Positions 9,498 to 19,320 are shown, numbered from the stretch's first letter. The stretch: DNA of 64,000 nt from Oscillospiraceae bacterium (GCA_031265355.1 JAISCT010000047.1:124001-188000), one strand, 5' to 3'. Program-made: numbers and translations. The notes: a model not told the origin generated them from the sequence alone.

Positions 9498-9703
9498 TCA
9501 ATATCATACCTTTCAGCAAGAATATCGCACAAACTCTCTAACGTCCATGGCAATCGGGGATCGGTTCGGGGCGGAACCGTCTGCACAAACAGTTCCGCCG
9601 GCGATTGCTTGCCCTGCACACAAAGTAACCGCCCTGCTTCCGGACGCACCTCCTCGACCCGCACAAACCCGCTGGGCCGCAACTCTTTCGACGGTCCCCG
9701 CAT
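9494..9703 (-). CDS. Possible 69-residue leader protein coupled to the GH2 gene
   Basis: The frame lies downstream of a good promoter (9756-9784) and its TGA overlaps the GH2 ATG as ATGA, the usual sign of translational coupling. The C terminus reads WTLESLCDILAERYDIE, a plausible helix. There is no strong SD before the ATG and no family is recognised, so it may be chance. Confidence 0.35.
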   Translation of the reverse strand: MRGPSKELRPSGFVRVEEVRPEAGRLLCVQGKQSPAELFVQTVPPRTDPRLPWTLESLCDILAERYDIE

Positions 9704-9755
9704 GGCCTGCTACGCGCGATCTCACCAAGAGCGTGCCACAGATGCCGACACCCCT

Positions 9756-9784
9756 ATTATATTACGCGAAATTTGTAGAATCAA
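9756..9784 (-). promoter_or_regulatory. Sigma-A-type promoter for the GH2 transcript
   Basis: On the minus strand TTGATT (9784-9779), 17 bp, then TATAAT (9761-9756). The predicted start is near 9748, about 250 nt before the GH2 ATG. The rest of 9498-9994 holds only this promoter, the possible leader frame and two terminators. Confidence 0.65.
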
Positions 9785-9885
9785 GGGCTAAGATAGATGT
9801 TTTTTTTGTGTATTTCGACCGCGCAAGGTGTGATAAATTTTAAAAATCGGCAATTTTAACAGGGCATATACCTCGTTAAAATCCT

Positions 9886-9925
9886 CAAAAAGCGCCGTTT
9901 TCCCCCATAAAAACGGCGCTTTTTG
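9886..9925. terminator. Bidirectional intrinsic terminator
   Basis: CAAAAAGCGCCGTTTT pairs perfectly with AAAACGGCGCTTTTTG across an 8-nt loop, with a T-rich run (TTTTTGTTTTTT) on the plus side and T-rich sequence on the minus side. It separates the tRNA-Arg transcript from the GH2 promoter. Confidence 0.8.
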
Positions 9926-9957
9926 TTTTTTGTCAACAGGGCGCCTCCGATCAAATA

Positions 9958-9993
9958 CAGGCGCCGTCAAATCCTGTGATCTGACGGCGCCTG
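9958..9993 (-). terminator. Hairpin directly after tRNA-Arg
   Basis: Perfect 12-bp stem (CAGGCGCCGTCA / TGACGGCGCCTG) with a 12-nt loop, one base beyond the encoded CCA end of tRNA-Arg. The T tail is poor, so it may serve as a processing or pause hairpin, with the terminator at 9886-9925 as the real stop. Confidence 0.55.
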
Positions 9994-9994
9994 T

Positions 9995-10071
9995 TGGCAC
10001 GCCCGGAGGAATTCGAATCCCCGACCTACCGCTTAGGAGGCGGTCGCTCTATCCTGCTGAGCTACGGGCGC
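9995..10071 (-). tRNA. tRNA-Arg (anticodon CCT)
   Basis: A cloverleaf can be drawn. The acceptor stem GCGCCCG pairs with CGGGCGT with a G-T pair at the end. The D arm starts AGCTC. The anticodon loop is CTCCTAA inside stem ACCGC/GCGGT. The T arm is GGGGA-TTCGAAT-TCCTC. G discriminator and encoded CCA (9995-9997). It reads AGG codons. Confidence 0.95.
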
Positions 10072-10124
10072 TCATCGGCGTATCCGGCGGCATGTTTTAG
10101 CATTCCGGCCGTCTATCGTGGGAA

Positions 10125-11006
10125 TCATGGGGACTCTGGCCCTTTGGGGCGGGTGAGCGTCACCGAGACGACCTCGGGGCGGTTGAAGAGACGGACCGGC
10201 CAACCGCCCACCCCGCCCAGACCGCGGCTCGTCACCATGGCCGTCGTACCCTCCCACGTGACGCCGGAGGTGTGTTGCGGAAACAGCACGCGCCCGGGAC
10301 CGACGAGACCGTCCGTGAACGGGAGACGAATGACCCCGCCGTGGGCGTGCCCGGTGAACACCACGTCGACACGCTGGGCGACATAGTCTGAAAACCGGTC
10401 GTACCGGTGGCTGAGCATCACCAAAAAAGGATCTCCGCTTCGCCGCGCCAGCGCCGTCACCTCCGACACCGTCAACTGTGTGCGCGGGCCGTTCGGGTCC
10501 ATGAGGCCGACCAAACAGATCTGCTCGCCGCCCCGCGAGAGAAAGAGATAGTCGTTGTCCAGATAAACGATGCCGGTCTCCCGCAGCACCGGACGCAATT
10601 GATCCACAATGCGGCCAGCCCACTCGTGGTTGCCGGTCACATAATAGACCGGGGCGATCGCCACGAGGTCCCGGCAGAGCGCCTCCATGAGCGGCAGCTC
10701 CTTGGGGCGCTGGATAAAGTCCCCCGTCAGCACAATGATATCCGGCGTCTGGCGCCGCGTCATCTCTACGAGATCCCGGTTCTCGGGCCCGAATTCGGCG
10801 GCGTGCCAGTCGGAAAGATGAACAATCCGAAACCCGTCGAAAGCCGCGGGCAACCGCGCGTGCGCCAGCGTGTACGCGCCGAGCTCCAGTACGGTGTTGC
10901 TGACAACCAGATCCGCGGCCAAAAAAACCGCGACGCAGAGCAGCAGGACCGGCGTCCGGCGCACGCGCCCTCGGCGGCGGGGCGGCGGCACAGGGGCTTT
11001 GTTCAT
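10125..11006 (-). CDS. Membrane-anchored calcineurin-like metallophosphoesterase (YkuE/YaeI type)
   Basis: A 293-residue protein with a basic N terminus (RRRGRVRRT) followed by one membrane segment (VLLLCVAVFLAADLVV, about residues 20-35), then a metallophosphoesterase domain. Metal-binding motifs are visible in order: LSDWHAAEFG, LTGDFIQRP, VTGNHEW and GHAHGG. Relatives act on phospholipid headgroup or UDP-sugar phosphates at the membrane; the substrate here is unknown. The ATG at 11006 is preferred over 11060 because GGGGAG lies 6 nt upstream, while the earlier ATG abuts its SD. The next gene upstream, the NYN protein, reads in the same direction 58 nt away, so the two may be cotranscribed. 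Confidence 0.85.
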   Translation of the reverse strand: MNKAPVPPPRRRGRVRRTPVLLLCVAVFLAADLVVSNTVLELGAYTLAHARLPAAFDGFRIVHLSDWHAAEFGPENRDLVEMTRRQTPDIIVLTGDFIQRPKELPLMEALCRDLVAIAPVYYVTGNHEWAGRIVDQLRPVLRETGIVYLDNDYLFLSRGGEQICLVGLMDPNGPRTQLTVSEVTALARRSGDPFLVMLSHRYDRFSDYVAQRVDVVFTGHAHGGVIRLPFTDGLVGPGRVLFPQHTSGVTWEGTTAMVTSRGLGGVGGWPVRLFNRPEVVSVTLTRPKGPESP

Positions 11007-11064
11007 GGGGCACTCCCCGCCCGGGGCTCGGCGTCCGGTACGCCGCCCACCCCCGGACATCTCC

Positions 11065-11868
11065 TCACTTTTTGTTCCGGATGAAAATTAATTTTCCATT
11101 ATTTTCCAGCACATTGTCTCGAAAATCCATTTCGATGCTGTCGATGGCGTCGATGAGGAGGGTCAGCTTTTTATAGCCGTAGTTGCGCGCGTCGAAGTCC
11201 GGCTGCTTTTTGCTGATCAGGTTGCCCACCCCGCCGAGATAGGCCCAGCCATCGTCGCCGGCCACGTCGTCGATGGCGGTGGTGATGAGGTCGACGATCT
11301 CCTCTGGGATCTGGTTGGCCGGGGGCGCCTTGGCGGCCGCCTTGGGGGTCTTCGCGGGTTTCGGCTGGCTCTCCGGTTCAGTCGGGGGCAGCGCCTCTTT
11401 GGTCTTGGTTTTTCTCTTCTCGCCCCCGATGATCTCGATATACAGGAATTTGTCACAGGCCACGATGAAGGGATTGGGTGTCTTCTTCTCTCCAAACCCA
11501 AACACCTTCATGCCAGCCTCTCGCAGACGGGTGGCCAGCCGGGTGAAGTCGGAGTCGGAGGAGACGATGCAAAACCCGTCTACCCGCCCGGAGTACAAGA
11601 TATCCATGGCGTCGATGATCATCGCGGAGTCCGTGGCGTTCTTCCCCGTCGTATACCCGTACTGCTGAATGGGTGTAATGGCGGTTTCAAGCAGGGGCTT
11701 CTTCCACCCCGCCAGATTGGGAGACGTCCAGTCGCCGTAAATGCGCTTGACGGTCGGCGTACCGTATACGGCAATCTCCTCCATAATCTCCTTGAGTTGG
11801 CGGCGCGGCGCGTTGTCGGCGTCGATCAGCACCGCCAGCCTCAATTCATCTTGCCTTTGCATATCCAT
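11065..11868 (-). CDS. NYN-domain (LabA/DUF88) protein with C-terminal LOTUS/OST-HTH domain
   Basis: About 267 residues. The N-terminal NYN/PIN-like RNase domain (about 8-150) shows the acidic site residues LIDADNAP, TDSAMIIDAMD and SSDSDFTRLA. A charged Pro/Lys-rich linker (about 155-180) leads to an OST-HTH/LOTUS domain (about 185-265) of the kind that binds RNA. Family knowledge suggests RNA processing or decay; the target is unknown. The Met at 11868 (MDMQRQDE) is chosen because AAGGA lies 6-7 nt before it; longer frames start further upstream without support. Confidence 0.85.
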   Translation of the reverse strand: MDMQRQDELRLAVLIDADNAPRRQLKEIMEEIAVYGTPTVKRIYGDWTSPNLAGWKKPLLETAITPIQQYGYTTGKNATDSAMIIDAMDILYSGRVDGFCIVSSDSDFTRLATRLREAGMKVFGFGEKKTPNPFIVACDKFLYIEIIGGEKRKTKTKEALPPTEPESQPKPAKTPKAAAKAPPANQIPEEIVDLITTAIDDVAGDDGWAYLGGVGNLISKKQPDFDARNYGYKKLTLLIDAIDSIEMDFRDNVLENNGKLIFIRNKK

Positions 11869-12010
11869 GGCCATTCCTTTCACACTGCGCGCGTCCGCGG
11901 CGCATCGCTTCTCTCTTCTATTGTACACCACCTTGTCAACAGGAGGTGCTGGGAAAAAGAGGCACTGGGAAAAATCTGCGTCCGGCGCGGGATTTTCTCA
12001 CGGGCCCATC

Positions 12011-12039
12011 TTGACCCGCCTCCCCATCGGGGGTACAAT
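12011..12039 (+). promoter_or_regulatory. Promoter of pyrG
   Basis: TTGACC (12011-12016), 17 bp, TACAAT (12034-12039). The predicted start is near 12046, leaving a leader of only about 45 nt. There is thus no room for the reiterative-transcription attenuator known from Bacillus pyrG. Confidence 0.65.
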
Positions 12040-12089
12040 AAGAAAGATCATGGACCGGGGGCCAAACAACAGACGGAGGTTATGGCGGC

Positions 12090-13706
12090 ATGGCGGTAAA
12101 ATTCATCTTTGTAACAGGCGGCGTGGTATCCGGCCTGGGAAAAGGCATCACGGCGGCGTCGCTGGGGCGGCTTCTCAAAGCCAGGGGGCTGCGCGTGACA
12201 CTGCAGAAATTCGATCCCTATCTCAATGTGGACCCGGGTACGATGAGCCCCTATCAGCACGGCGAGGTTTTTGTCACCGACGACGGCGCCGAGACCGACC
12301 TGGACGTGGGCCACTACGAGCGCTTTATCGACGAGAGCCTCAGCGTGAACTCCAACGTCACGGCCGGCAAGGTCTACTGGTCCGTACTCTCGCGCGAGCG
12401 CTCGGGCGACTTTTTGGGGGGCACCGTACAGGTGATCCCACACATCACAAACGAGATCAAAGACCGCATCTACCGCGTGGCGCGGGACGGCACGGACGTG
12501 GTGATCACCGAGATCGGCGGTACGGTGGGTGACATCGAATCCCAACCCTTTCTGGAGGCCATCCGTCAGGTGTCGGTGGACGTGGGCAAAGAGAACGTGC
12601 TCTATGTCCATGTGTCGCTCATTGTCCACCTACCCGGCTCCCACGAGGCAAAATCCAAACCCACTCAGCACTCCGTAAAGGAACTGCTGAGCCTCGGCAT
12701 CCAACCCGACATCATCGTCTGCCGCACGGAGCACCCGCTGAGTCGCGACATCCGCAGCAAGATCGCGCTGTTTTGCAACGTGCCGTCCGAATGCGTGATC
12801 GAAAATCGAAACGCCGACTCGCTCTACCAAGTCCCGCTGATGCTGAAGGACGAGGGCTTCGACGCGGTGGCCTGCCGCCGGCTGGGCCTGCCGCCGGTTA
12901 CTCCCGATCTCACACAGTGGCAGGAGACCGTAAACCGGCTCTCCTGCTGCCAGCGCACGGTGACGATCGGCCTCATCGGCAAATACGTGGCGCTACGCGA
13001 CGCCTACCTCAGCGTGGCCGAAGCGCTGGGGCACGCCGGCATTGAAAACGGCGTATGCGTGGACATTCGCTGGATAGGCTCGGAGGAAATCACGGCGCAA
13101 AACGCCGACGACCGGCTCGCCGGGCTGGACGGCATTCTCGTCCCCGGCGGTTTCGGCGACCGTGGTATCGACGGTAAGATCCTCGCCGCGGGTCATGCCC
13201 GCACTCGGGGCATCCCCTACTTCGGCATCTGCCTTGGCATGCAGATGGCGGTCGTCGAGTTCGCCCGCTCTGTCTGCGGCCTGCCCCGGGCGCACTCGAC
13301 GGAGCTCGACCCGGAGACGCCGCACCCGGTCATCTATCTCATGCCGGAACAGCAGCACATCGTCAAAAAGGGCGGTACCATGCGCCTCGGACTGTACACC
13401 TGCCGGTTGGAACCCGGTACGCGCGTCAGCGAATGTTACGGGAACATCGAGGCGGTGGACGAACGCCACCGCCATCGTTACGAATTTAACAACGAATACC
13501 GCGACGTCGTGGAACAGCACGGGATGAAACTCTCCGGACTCTCTCCCGACCGTTTCCTCGTCGAGACCATCGAGCTGCTGGACCACCCGTGGTTCGTAGG
13601 CGTGCAGTTCCACCCGGAGTTCCGCTCCCGCCCCGGCCGGCCCCATCCTCTGTTTTTCCGTTTCATCGAGGCGGCCAAAAAGCGTTCCCTGGGCAACCGG
13701 CACTGA
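12090..13706 (+). CDS. pyrG: CTP synthase
   Basis: A 538-residue cytosolic enzyme making CTP from UTP, ATP and glutamine. The N-terminal synthetase domain begins with the hallmark [16 protein letters not shown] and carries [13 protein letters not shown]. The C-terminal class I amidotransferase holds the catalytic Cys in GICLGMQ and the His/Glu pair in VGVQFHPEF. Length is normal for the family. GGAGG lies 10 nt before the ATG. It stands alone with its own promoter and converges on the HPr-like gene. Confidence 0.97.
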   Translation: MAVKFIFVTGGVVSGLGKGITAASLGRLLKARGLRVTLQKFDPYLNVDPGTMSPYQHGEVFVTDDGAETDLDVGHYERFIDESLSVNSNVTAGKVYWSVLSRERSGDFLGGTVQVIPHITNEIKDRIYRVARDGTDVVITEIGGTVGDIESQPFLEAIRQVSVDVGKENVLYVHVSLIVHLPGSHEAKSKPTQHSVKELLSLGIQPDIIVCRTEHPLSRDIRSKIALFCNVPSECVIENRNADSLYQVPLMLKDEGFDAVACRRLGLPPVTPDLTQWQETVNRLSCCQRTVTIGLIGKYVALRDAYLSVAEALGHAGIENGVCVDIRWIGSEEITAQNADDRLAGLDGILVPGGFGDRGIDGKILAAGHARTRGIPYFGICLGMQMAVVEFARSVCGLPRAHSTELDPETPHPVIYLMPEQQHIVKKGGTMRLGLYTCRLEPGTRVSECYGNIEAVDERHRHRYEFNNEYRDVVEQHGMKLSGLSPDRFLVETIELLDHPWFVGVQFHPEFRSRPGRPHPLFFRFIEAAKKRSLGNRH

Positions 13707-13783
13707 GTACCGACCGCCCGGCCCGAGACACGGACCGGTCTATCCTCTCATCGCCTCATCGATCTCGCGTCGGTTCGGCCCGT

Positions 13784-14047
13784 TCAGTCCCGTTCCACGT
13801 CCGATACGACAAATTCCTGGACCCTCTGGCGAAACGCCAGGCCCTCTTCCTCGGTACCGTGGACCTCGACGAGGATGGGCTTTGCCAGCTCGACGCTGAA
13901 CAAACCCATGATGGATTTCGCGTCAATGATGTACCGTCCGGATAAGATATCGATGTCAACGGGCTGATCGCACGCCGCCGTGACAAAGGTCTTCACATCG
14001 TTGATGGAGGACAGCAGTACATGAAAATAATACTTCAAAACATTCAC
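13784..14047 (-). CDS. HPr-family protein lacking the phosphorylatable histidine
   Basis: 87 residues, the size of HPr. The regulatory-Ser motif DAKSIMGLFS (Ser45, equivalent to Ser46) is intact, but the segment that should read like GLHARPA is SINDVKT, so the PTS-phosphorylated His and its neighbouring Arg are absent. It therefore cannot carry phosphate for sugar transport. It resembles Crh of Bacillus in principle, a Ser-only regulator of CcpA, though the two need not be orthologous. It is monocistronic, facing pyrG. Confidence 0.8.
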   Translation of the reverse strand: MNVLKYYFHVLLSSINDVKTFVTAACDQPVDIDILSGRYIIDAKSIMGLFSVELAKPILVEVHGTEEEGLAFRQRVQEFVVSDVERD

Positions 14048-14214
14048 TCCTTTTTCGTTTTTTTCGTCGCGTCTGCTCGCGCCGCACCTGCCTCGCGCCC
14101 GCCAGACGGGACACGCTTTTTATTATACGCACATCACACACAAAAGGCAATGCGTTTTTTGACGGCGCGCCCAAAAAACACCGGGTGTACGCCGGCATGC
14201 GCTCGGTCCGTGCG

Positions 14215-15501
14215 ATGAAAGTGGCGCTCTACACCCTCGGCTGCAAAGTGAACCAGTGGGAAACCGGCGCGCTGGCGCAGCTTCTGCGCGCGCGGGGGCA
14301 CGGCGTCGTCCCCTGGGAGGCGCCGGCCGACGCCTATGTGATCAACACCTGTACGGTCACCGCCGTCAGCGACCAAAAGTCGCGCCGCATGATCAGACGG
14401 ACACGCCGGGAACACCCCGGCGCGTTGCTCTGTGTATGCGGCTGCCTGCCGCAGTCCGACCCCGAGGCCACCCTGGCCATCGCCGACATCGACCTGCTGA
14501 CCGGCGCCGGCGACCGCGCCGGTTTTGTGGACCGGCTCGAGGCGCTCCACATCCATCGGATACAGACGGTCGCGGTGGACAACGCCGCCCGGCGCACCCA
14601 GTACGAGCAGCTGCCCGGCGGCGTGGGCGGGCGCACGCGAGCCCTGCTCAAGGTGCAGGACGGCTGCGACAACCGCTGCACCTACTGCGTCATCCCTTCG
14701 GTGCGCGGCCCGGCGCGCTCTCTGCCGCTCGAAGCCGCCGCCGCGGAAGCCGCCCGACTGGCCGGCGAGGGTTACCGCGAACTCGTGATCACCGGCATCG
14801 AGATCTCCTCCTACGGCCGTGACCTGCCGGCCGGCGCCGGACTCGCGCCGCTCACCGAGGCGATCTGCCGCGCGGCTCCCGCCCTGCGGGTACGCCTCGG
14901 CTCCCTGGAGCCCCGCACTCTGGATGCGGAGACGGCGGCGCGGCTCGCCGCACTGCCCAACCTGTGCCCCCACTTCCATGTGGCGCTGCAGAGCGGCTGC
15001 GACGAGACTCTGCGGCGCATGGGCCGCCGCTATGACACGGCACACTACACCGGCGCGCTCGCACGGCTGCGGGCGGCCCTGCCCGGCTGCGCCGTCACGA
15101 CGGACCTCATCGTGGGTTTTCCGGGGGAGACGGAGGCGGAGTTTGCCGGCACGCTCTCGTTCGTCGAGGCGCGCGCCTTCTCGGGAATGCATATTTTCCC
15201 CTATTCGCGCCGCCCCGGCACGCCGGCGGCCGACATGCCGGGGCAGGTACCCCGGGCGGAGAAACGGCGCCGGGCGGCCGTGGCCGGCCGGCTGGCCGCA
15301 CGGATGGGCGACGCCTACCGGGCCGGCTGTGTGGGACGCACGGTCCAAGTTCTCTTCGAGACGGAGATGGACGGCGTCTGCACCGGGCACGCGGAAAACT
15401 ACCAGCCCGTCCGCTGCGCCGCCGCGGGCCTGCGCGGGCAGCTGCGCCCCGCTCTCGTCACATCCGTCTCGGACGGCGCGCTGGTGGGGCAATTGATTTG
15501 A
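14215..15501 (+). CDS. mtaB: tRNA threonylcarbamoyladenosine methylthiotransferase MtaB
   Basis: A 428-residue radical-SAM enzyme that adds a methylthio group to t6A37 of tRNA. The N-terminal UPF0004 domain has three cluster cysteines (YTLGCKVNQ, INTCTVT, VCGCLPQ). The radical-SAM domain has KVQDGCDNRCTYCVIPSVRG (CX3CX2C). A TRAM-like tail follows. The start MKVALYTLGCK at 14215 fits the family; in-frame ATGs at 14185 and 14197 are possible and no site has a strong SD. Only 21 nt separate it from purL, so the two are probably cotranscribed. Confidence 0.9.
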   Translation: MKVALYTLGCKVNQWETGALAQLLRARGHGVVPWEAPADAYVINTCTVTAVSDQKSRRMIRRTRREHPGALLCVCGCLPQSDPEATLAIADIDLLTGAGDRAGFVDRLEALHIHRIQTVAVDNAARRTQYEQLPGGVGGRTRALLKVQDGCDNRCTYCVIPSVRGPARSLPLEAAAAEAARLAGEGYRELVITGIEISSYGRDLPAGAGLAPLTEAICRAAPALRVRLGSLEPRTLDAETAARLAALPNLCPHFHVALQSGCDETLRRMGRRYDTAHYTGALARLRAALPGCAVTTDLIVGFPGETEAEFAGTLSFVEARAFSGMHIFPYSRRPGTPAADMPGQVPRAEKRRRAAVAGRLAARMGDAYRAGCVGRTVQVLFETEMDGVCTGHAENYQPVRCAAAGLRGQLRPALVTSVSDGALVGQLI

Positions 15502-15522
15502 TTTTGTCGTGGGAGGGTCGTC

Positions 15523-18500
15523 ATGAACGTGTATCGGTGCTATGTGGAGAAAAAACCGGGCTTCGACGGGGAGGCCCGGGCACTTTTGGCTGACTACCGG
15601 GGATTTTTACAGCTTCGTACGCTGTGCGGCGTGCGGCAGTTTCACCGGTACGACATCGAAGGGATTGACGAGGCCACCTACGCGGCGGCGCGGTCGGTCG
15701 TGTTGTCCGAACCTGTGTGCGACAACCTCTACGAGGAGACGCTGCCGCCGCTGTCGGACACCGTACGGCTGCTGGCTTACGAGTCTCTGCCCGGGCAGTA
15801 TGACCAGCGGGCCGACTCCTGCGCCCAGTGCATCCAGATGATCACGGGCGGTGAAAGGCCCCTGGTGCGCACAGCCCGCGTGCTGGCGCTGGATGGCATC
15901 TCGCAGGAGGAGCTGGCCGTCCTCGCCGCCTATGTGATCAACCCTGTCGAGTGCGGCGAGGCCCCGCCGGAAAAGCCCGCGACCTTGCGCCGGGTCCTCG
16001 ACCCGCCCGCACCGGTGGCGATCCTCGACGGTTTCACCGCGTTGGGCGAAACAGGTCTTTCCTCGCTGCACGCCGCCCACGGACTTGCGATGGACATGGC
16101 GGACCTGTTATATCTTCAGGCGTATTTTCGCGCCGAGGAGCGCGACCCTACGGTGACCGAGCTCAAGGTGGTGGACACCTACTGGTCGGACCACTGCCGC
16201 CACACGACCTTTCACACGCACCTGAGCCGGATTGCCATCGGCGACGCCCGCGTGCGGCAGGCCTATGACGCCTACCTGGCGGCGCGGCGGGACCTCTACG
16301 GCGCCGAGGCCAAAAATCGTCCGGTGACCCTGATGGACATCGCCACCTGCGGCACGAAGTGGCTGAAAAAGCAGGGCCGCCTGCCCTGCCTGGACGATTC
16401 GGCCGAGGTGAACGCCTGCACGGTGCGCGTGCGGGCCGACGTGGACGGGCGCGAGGAGGACTGGCTCCTGCTGTTTAAAAACGAGACCCACAACCACCCC
16501 ACGGAGATCGAACCTTTCGGCGGCGCCGCCACCTGCATCGGCGGCGCGATTCGCGACCCGCTCTCGGGGCGGGCCTATGTGTATCAGGCCATGCGCGTGA
16601 CCGGCAGCGGCGACCCGCGCGCGCCGGTGTCCGAGACTTTGCCCGGTAAGCTGCCGCAGCGCAAGCTGACCGCCACGGCGGCGGCCGGCCACTCGTCTTA
16701 CGGCAATCAGATCGGCGTCGCCACGGGCCTTGTGCGGGAGATCTACCACCCCGGCTATCTCGCCAAACGCATGGAATTGGGCGCGGTGGTGGCGGCGGCG
16801 CCCGCCGGGGCTGTCGTCCGGGAGACGCCCGCGCCGGGCGACCTCGTGATCCTGCTCGGGGGCCGCACCGGCCGGGACGGGATCGGGGGGGCCACGGGTT
16901 CCTCCAAGAGTCACAACACTCAGTCCGTCTCGGACTGTGCCGCCGAGGTACAAAAGGGCAATGCCCCGGAGGAGCGCAAGCTGCAGCGGCTGTTCAAAAA
17001 TCCCGAGGTTATCCGCCTCATCCGCCGCTGCAACGACTTCGGCGCGGGCGGCGTCGCCGTGGCCGTCGGCGAATTGGCCGATGGGCTCCTCATTCGGCTG
17101 GACCGGGTCCCCAAGAAGTACGAGGGCCTGACCGGCACGGAACTCGCGATCTCGGAGTCACAGGAGCGCATGGCGGTCGTCGTGTCGCCCGGCGACGCCG
17201 CGCGGTTTGTCGAGGCGGCCGAAACAGAGAACTTGGAAGCCACCGTGATCGCCGAGGTGACGAAAGCGCCCCGGCTCGTGATGGAACACGAGGGCCGCGT
17301 GATTGTGGACCTCGCGCGTGTTTTTCTAGACACAAACGGCGCGGCGCGGCGGGCCAAAGTGCATGTCGCCCCCGTGCCGTCGAACCAGCCCAACCCCGCG
17401 CCGGACGCCGGCGAATTGGCGGAACGTCTGCTGCTGCTTGCCTCCGACCTCAACTTTTGCTCCCAGAAGGGCCTGGTGGAACGATTCGACAACACCGTGG
17501 GCGCGGGTTCCGTGCTCATGCCCCACGGCGGCCAATGCCGACTCACCCCCACACAGGTCATGGCGGCGCTGCTGCCGGTGCCGGTCGGGCACACCACTGG
17601 CACGGCCAGCGTGATGAGCCACGCATTTGACCCATACCTCGCGGAGAGCGACCCGTTTGACGCCGCGCGGCGGTCGGTGATCGAATCGGCGGCCAAACTG
17701 GTGGCCGCCGGGTGCTCCCATCGGGATGCCTATCTCACGTTGCAGGAATATTTCCCGCGGCTGCGTGAAGACGCGGATCGGTGGGGCCTGCCCTTCGCCG
17801 CGCTGCTGGGCGCCTTTGAGGCCCAGTGCGCACTGGGCATCGCCGCCATCGGGGGCAAGGACTCGATGTCCGGATCGTTTTTGGACCTGGACGTGCCGCC
17901 CACGCTGGTTTCGTTCGCCGTCGCGCCGGGCCGGGCCGCGGATCTCATCTCCCCCGAATGGAAGGACGCCGGGCATCCTGTGAGCCTGCTGTGCGCGCCG
18001 GCCGGCATTGGCAGCCCGGATTATCGGGGCCTTTCCGCTCTCTGGGACCGCTTCCACGCCCTGTGCGCCGAGGGGCGGATCTTGTCCGCCTGGGCGCTTG
18101 AGACCGGCGGCGCGGCCGGCGCGCTGTGCATGATGAGCCTCGGCAACGGCATCGGCTTTGAGGCCGCGCCGGAAGCCAAGGGATACGATTGGTTCGCCCG
18201 GCACTCCGGCGCGCTCGTCGTCGAAAGCGAAGCGCCCCTCGAGGGCGCACGGCTGCTCGGCCACACAACGGACACGGGCAAGCTCGTCGTCGGCGACACC
18301 ATCCTGCCGCTCTCCGCGCTGCGCGCGGCCTGGGAGGCACCGCTGGAACACGTCTTCCCCACCCGTGTGTCGGACGGCGCCGGTCCGGCGCCTGAGCCCG
18401 CCGCCGTCACATACGGCGCGCGTGCGGCGCTGCGGCCCCGCACTAGGCTGGGGCGTCCACGCGCCGTCGTTCCCGTCTTCCCTGGCACCAACTGCAAGTA

Positions 18501-19254
18501 CGACACCGCCCGTGCGCTGGCGGAGGCGGGGGCGGAGCCGGAATTGCTCGTGGTGCGTAACCTGACGCCGGCGGCGCTGGCCGACTCGGAGCAGGCCATG
18601 GATCATGCGCTGCGCCGGGCGCAGATGTTGGTGCTTCCGGGCGGATTCTCCGCCGGCGACGAACCGGACGGTTCGGGCAAATTCATCGCCGCCTTCTTCC
18701 GCAGCCTGCGCCTGTCCGACGCGGTCCGCACGCTGCTCTATCAAAACGACGGGCTCATCCTCGGCATCTGTAACGGGTTCCAAGCCCTCATCAAACTCGG
18801 CCTCGTCCCCTTCGGGGACATCCGCCCGCCCGAGGAGGCCGACTGCACATTGACGTTCAACACCATCGGCCGCTACCAGTCTCGCTATGTGGAGACGCGC
18901 ATGGCCTCCGTGCTGTCGCCGTGGCTGCGGCGCTGCGAACCGGGCGCCGTACACACCATCGCCGTGGCCCACGGAGAGGGGCGTTTTGTCGCCTCGCCGG
19001 AGGCGCTGGAGCGTCTTGTGTACAGCGGGCAGGTGGCGTTTCAGTACTGTGACCCGGACGGGCATGTCTCGATGGACATCGCCCACAACCCCAACGGCTC
19101 CCTGCTGGCCATTGAGGGGATCACAAGCCCCGACGGCCGGGTTCTCGGCAAGATGGGCCACACGGAGCGGGCCGGCCGATACCTGGCCAAAAATATCCCC
19201 GGCGAGAAGGCGCAGCCCCTCTTTGCCGGCGGCGTGGACTATTTCCGCCTATGA
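15523..19254 (+). CDS. purL: Phosphoribosylformylglycinamidine synthase, single-chain
   Basis: 1243 residues. It makes FGAM from FGAR, ATP and glutamine in purine synthesis. An N-terminal linker domain is followed by two AIRS-like halves (VDTYWSDHCRHTTFHT, FKNETHNHPTEIEPFGGA, and the second half from about residue 640). The C-terminal class I amidotransferase has PGTNCKYDTA, LPGGFSAGDE and the catalytic Cys in LGICNGFQALI. Length and layout match the long clostridial type rather than the three-subunit PurLQS of Bacillus. SD GGGAGG before the ATG. No other pur gene is nearby. Confidence 0.96.
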   Translation: MNVYRCYVEKKPGFDGEARALLADYRGFLQLRTLCGVRQFHRYDIEGIDEATYAAARSVVLSEPVCDNLYEETLPPLSDTVRLLAYESLPGQYDQRADSCAQCIQMITGGERPLVRTARVLALDGISQEELAVLAAYVINPVECGEAPPEKPATLRRVLDPPAPVAILDGFTALGETGLSSLHAAHGLAMDMADLLYLQAYFRAEERDPTVTELKVVDTYWSDHCRHTTFHTHLSRIAIGDARVRQAYDAYLAARRDLYGAEAKNRPVTLMDIATCGTKWLKKQGRLPCLDDSAEVNACTVRVRADVDGREEDWLLLFKNETHNHPTEIEPFGGAATCIGGAIRDPLSGRAYVYQAMRVTGSGDPRAPVSETLPGKLPQRKLTATAAAGHSSYGNQIGVATGLVREIYHPGYLAKRMELGAVVAAAPAGAVVRETPAPGDLVILLGGRTGRDGIGGATGSSKSHNTQSVSDCAAEVQKGNAPEERKLQRLFKNPEVIRLIRRCNDFGAGGVAVAVGELADGLLIRLDRVPKKYEGLTGTELAISESQERMAVVVSPGDAARFVEAAETENLEATVIAEVTKAPRLVMEHEGRVIVDLARVFLDTNGAARRAKVHVAPVPSNQPNPAPDAGELAERLLLLASDLNFCSQKGLVERFDNTVGAGSVLMPHGGQCRLTPTQVMAALLPVPVGHTTGTASVMSHAFDPYLAESDPFDAARRSVIESAAKLVAAGCSHRDAYLTLQEYFPRLREDADRWGLPFAALLGAFEAQCALGIAAIGGKDSMSGSFLDLDVPPTLVSFAVAPGRAADLISPEWKDAGHPVSLLCAPAGIGSPDYRGLSALWDRFHALCAEGRILSAWALETGGAAGALCMMSLGNGIGFEAAPEAKGYDWFARHSGALVVESEAPLEGARLLGHTTDTGKLVVGDTILPLSALRAAWEAPLEHVFPTRVSDGAGPAPEPAAVTYGARAALRPRTRLGRPRAVVPVFPGTNCKYDTARALAEAGAEPELLVVRNLTPAALADSEQAMDHALRRAQMLVLPGGFSAGDEPDGSGKFIAAFFRSLRLSDAVRTLLYQNDGLILGICNGFQALIKLGLVPFGDIRPPEEADCTLTFNTIGRYQSRYVETRMASVLSPWLRRCEPGAVHTIAVAHGEGRFVASPEALERLVYSGQVAFQYCDPDGHVSMDIAHNPNGSLLAIEGITSPDGRVLGKMGHTERAGRYLAKNIPGEKAQPLFAGGVDYFRL

Positions 19255-19320
19255 GGGAATATTGGTAAATTTTTACAAAAAATGTCTCCCTATGCGGCCG
19301 TAAACAATAGTAACTCATTA

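Noticed and set aside
14134-15492. 452-codon minus frame opposite mtaB
   Set aside because: mtaB has all cluster cysteines; the antisense frame is Gly/Arg/Ala-rich without motifs.
17326-19161. 611-codon minus frame inside purL
   Set aside because: Shadow of purL; no SD and no recognisable domain.
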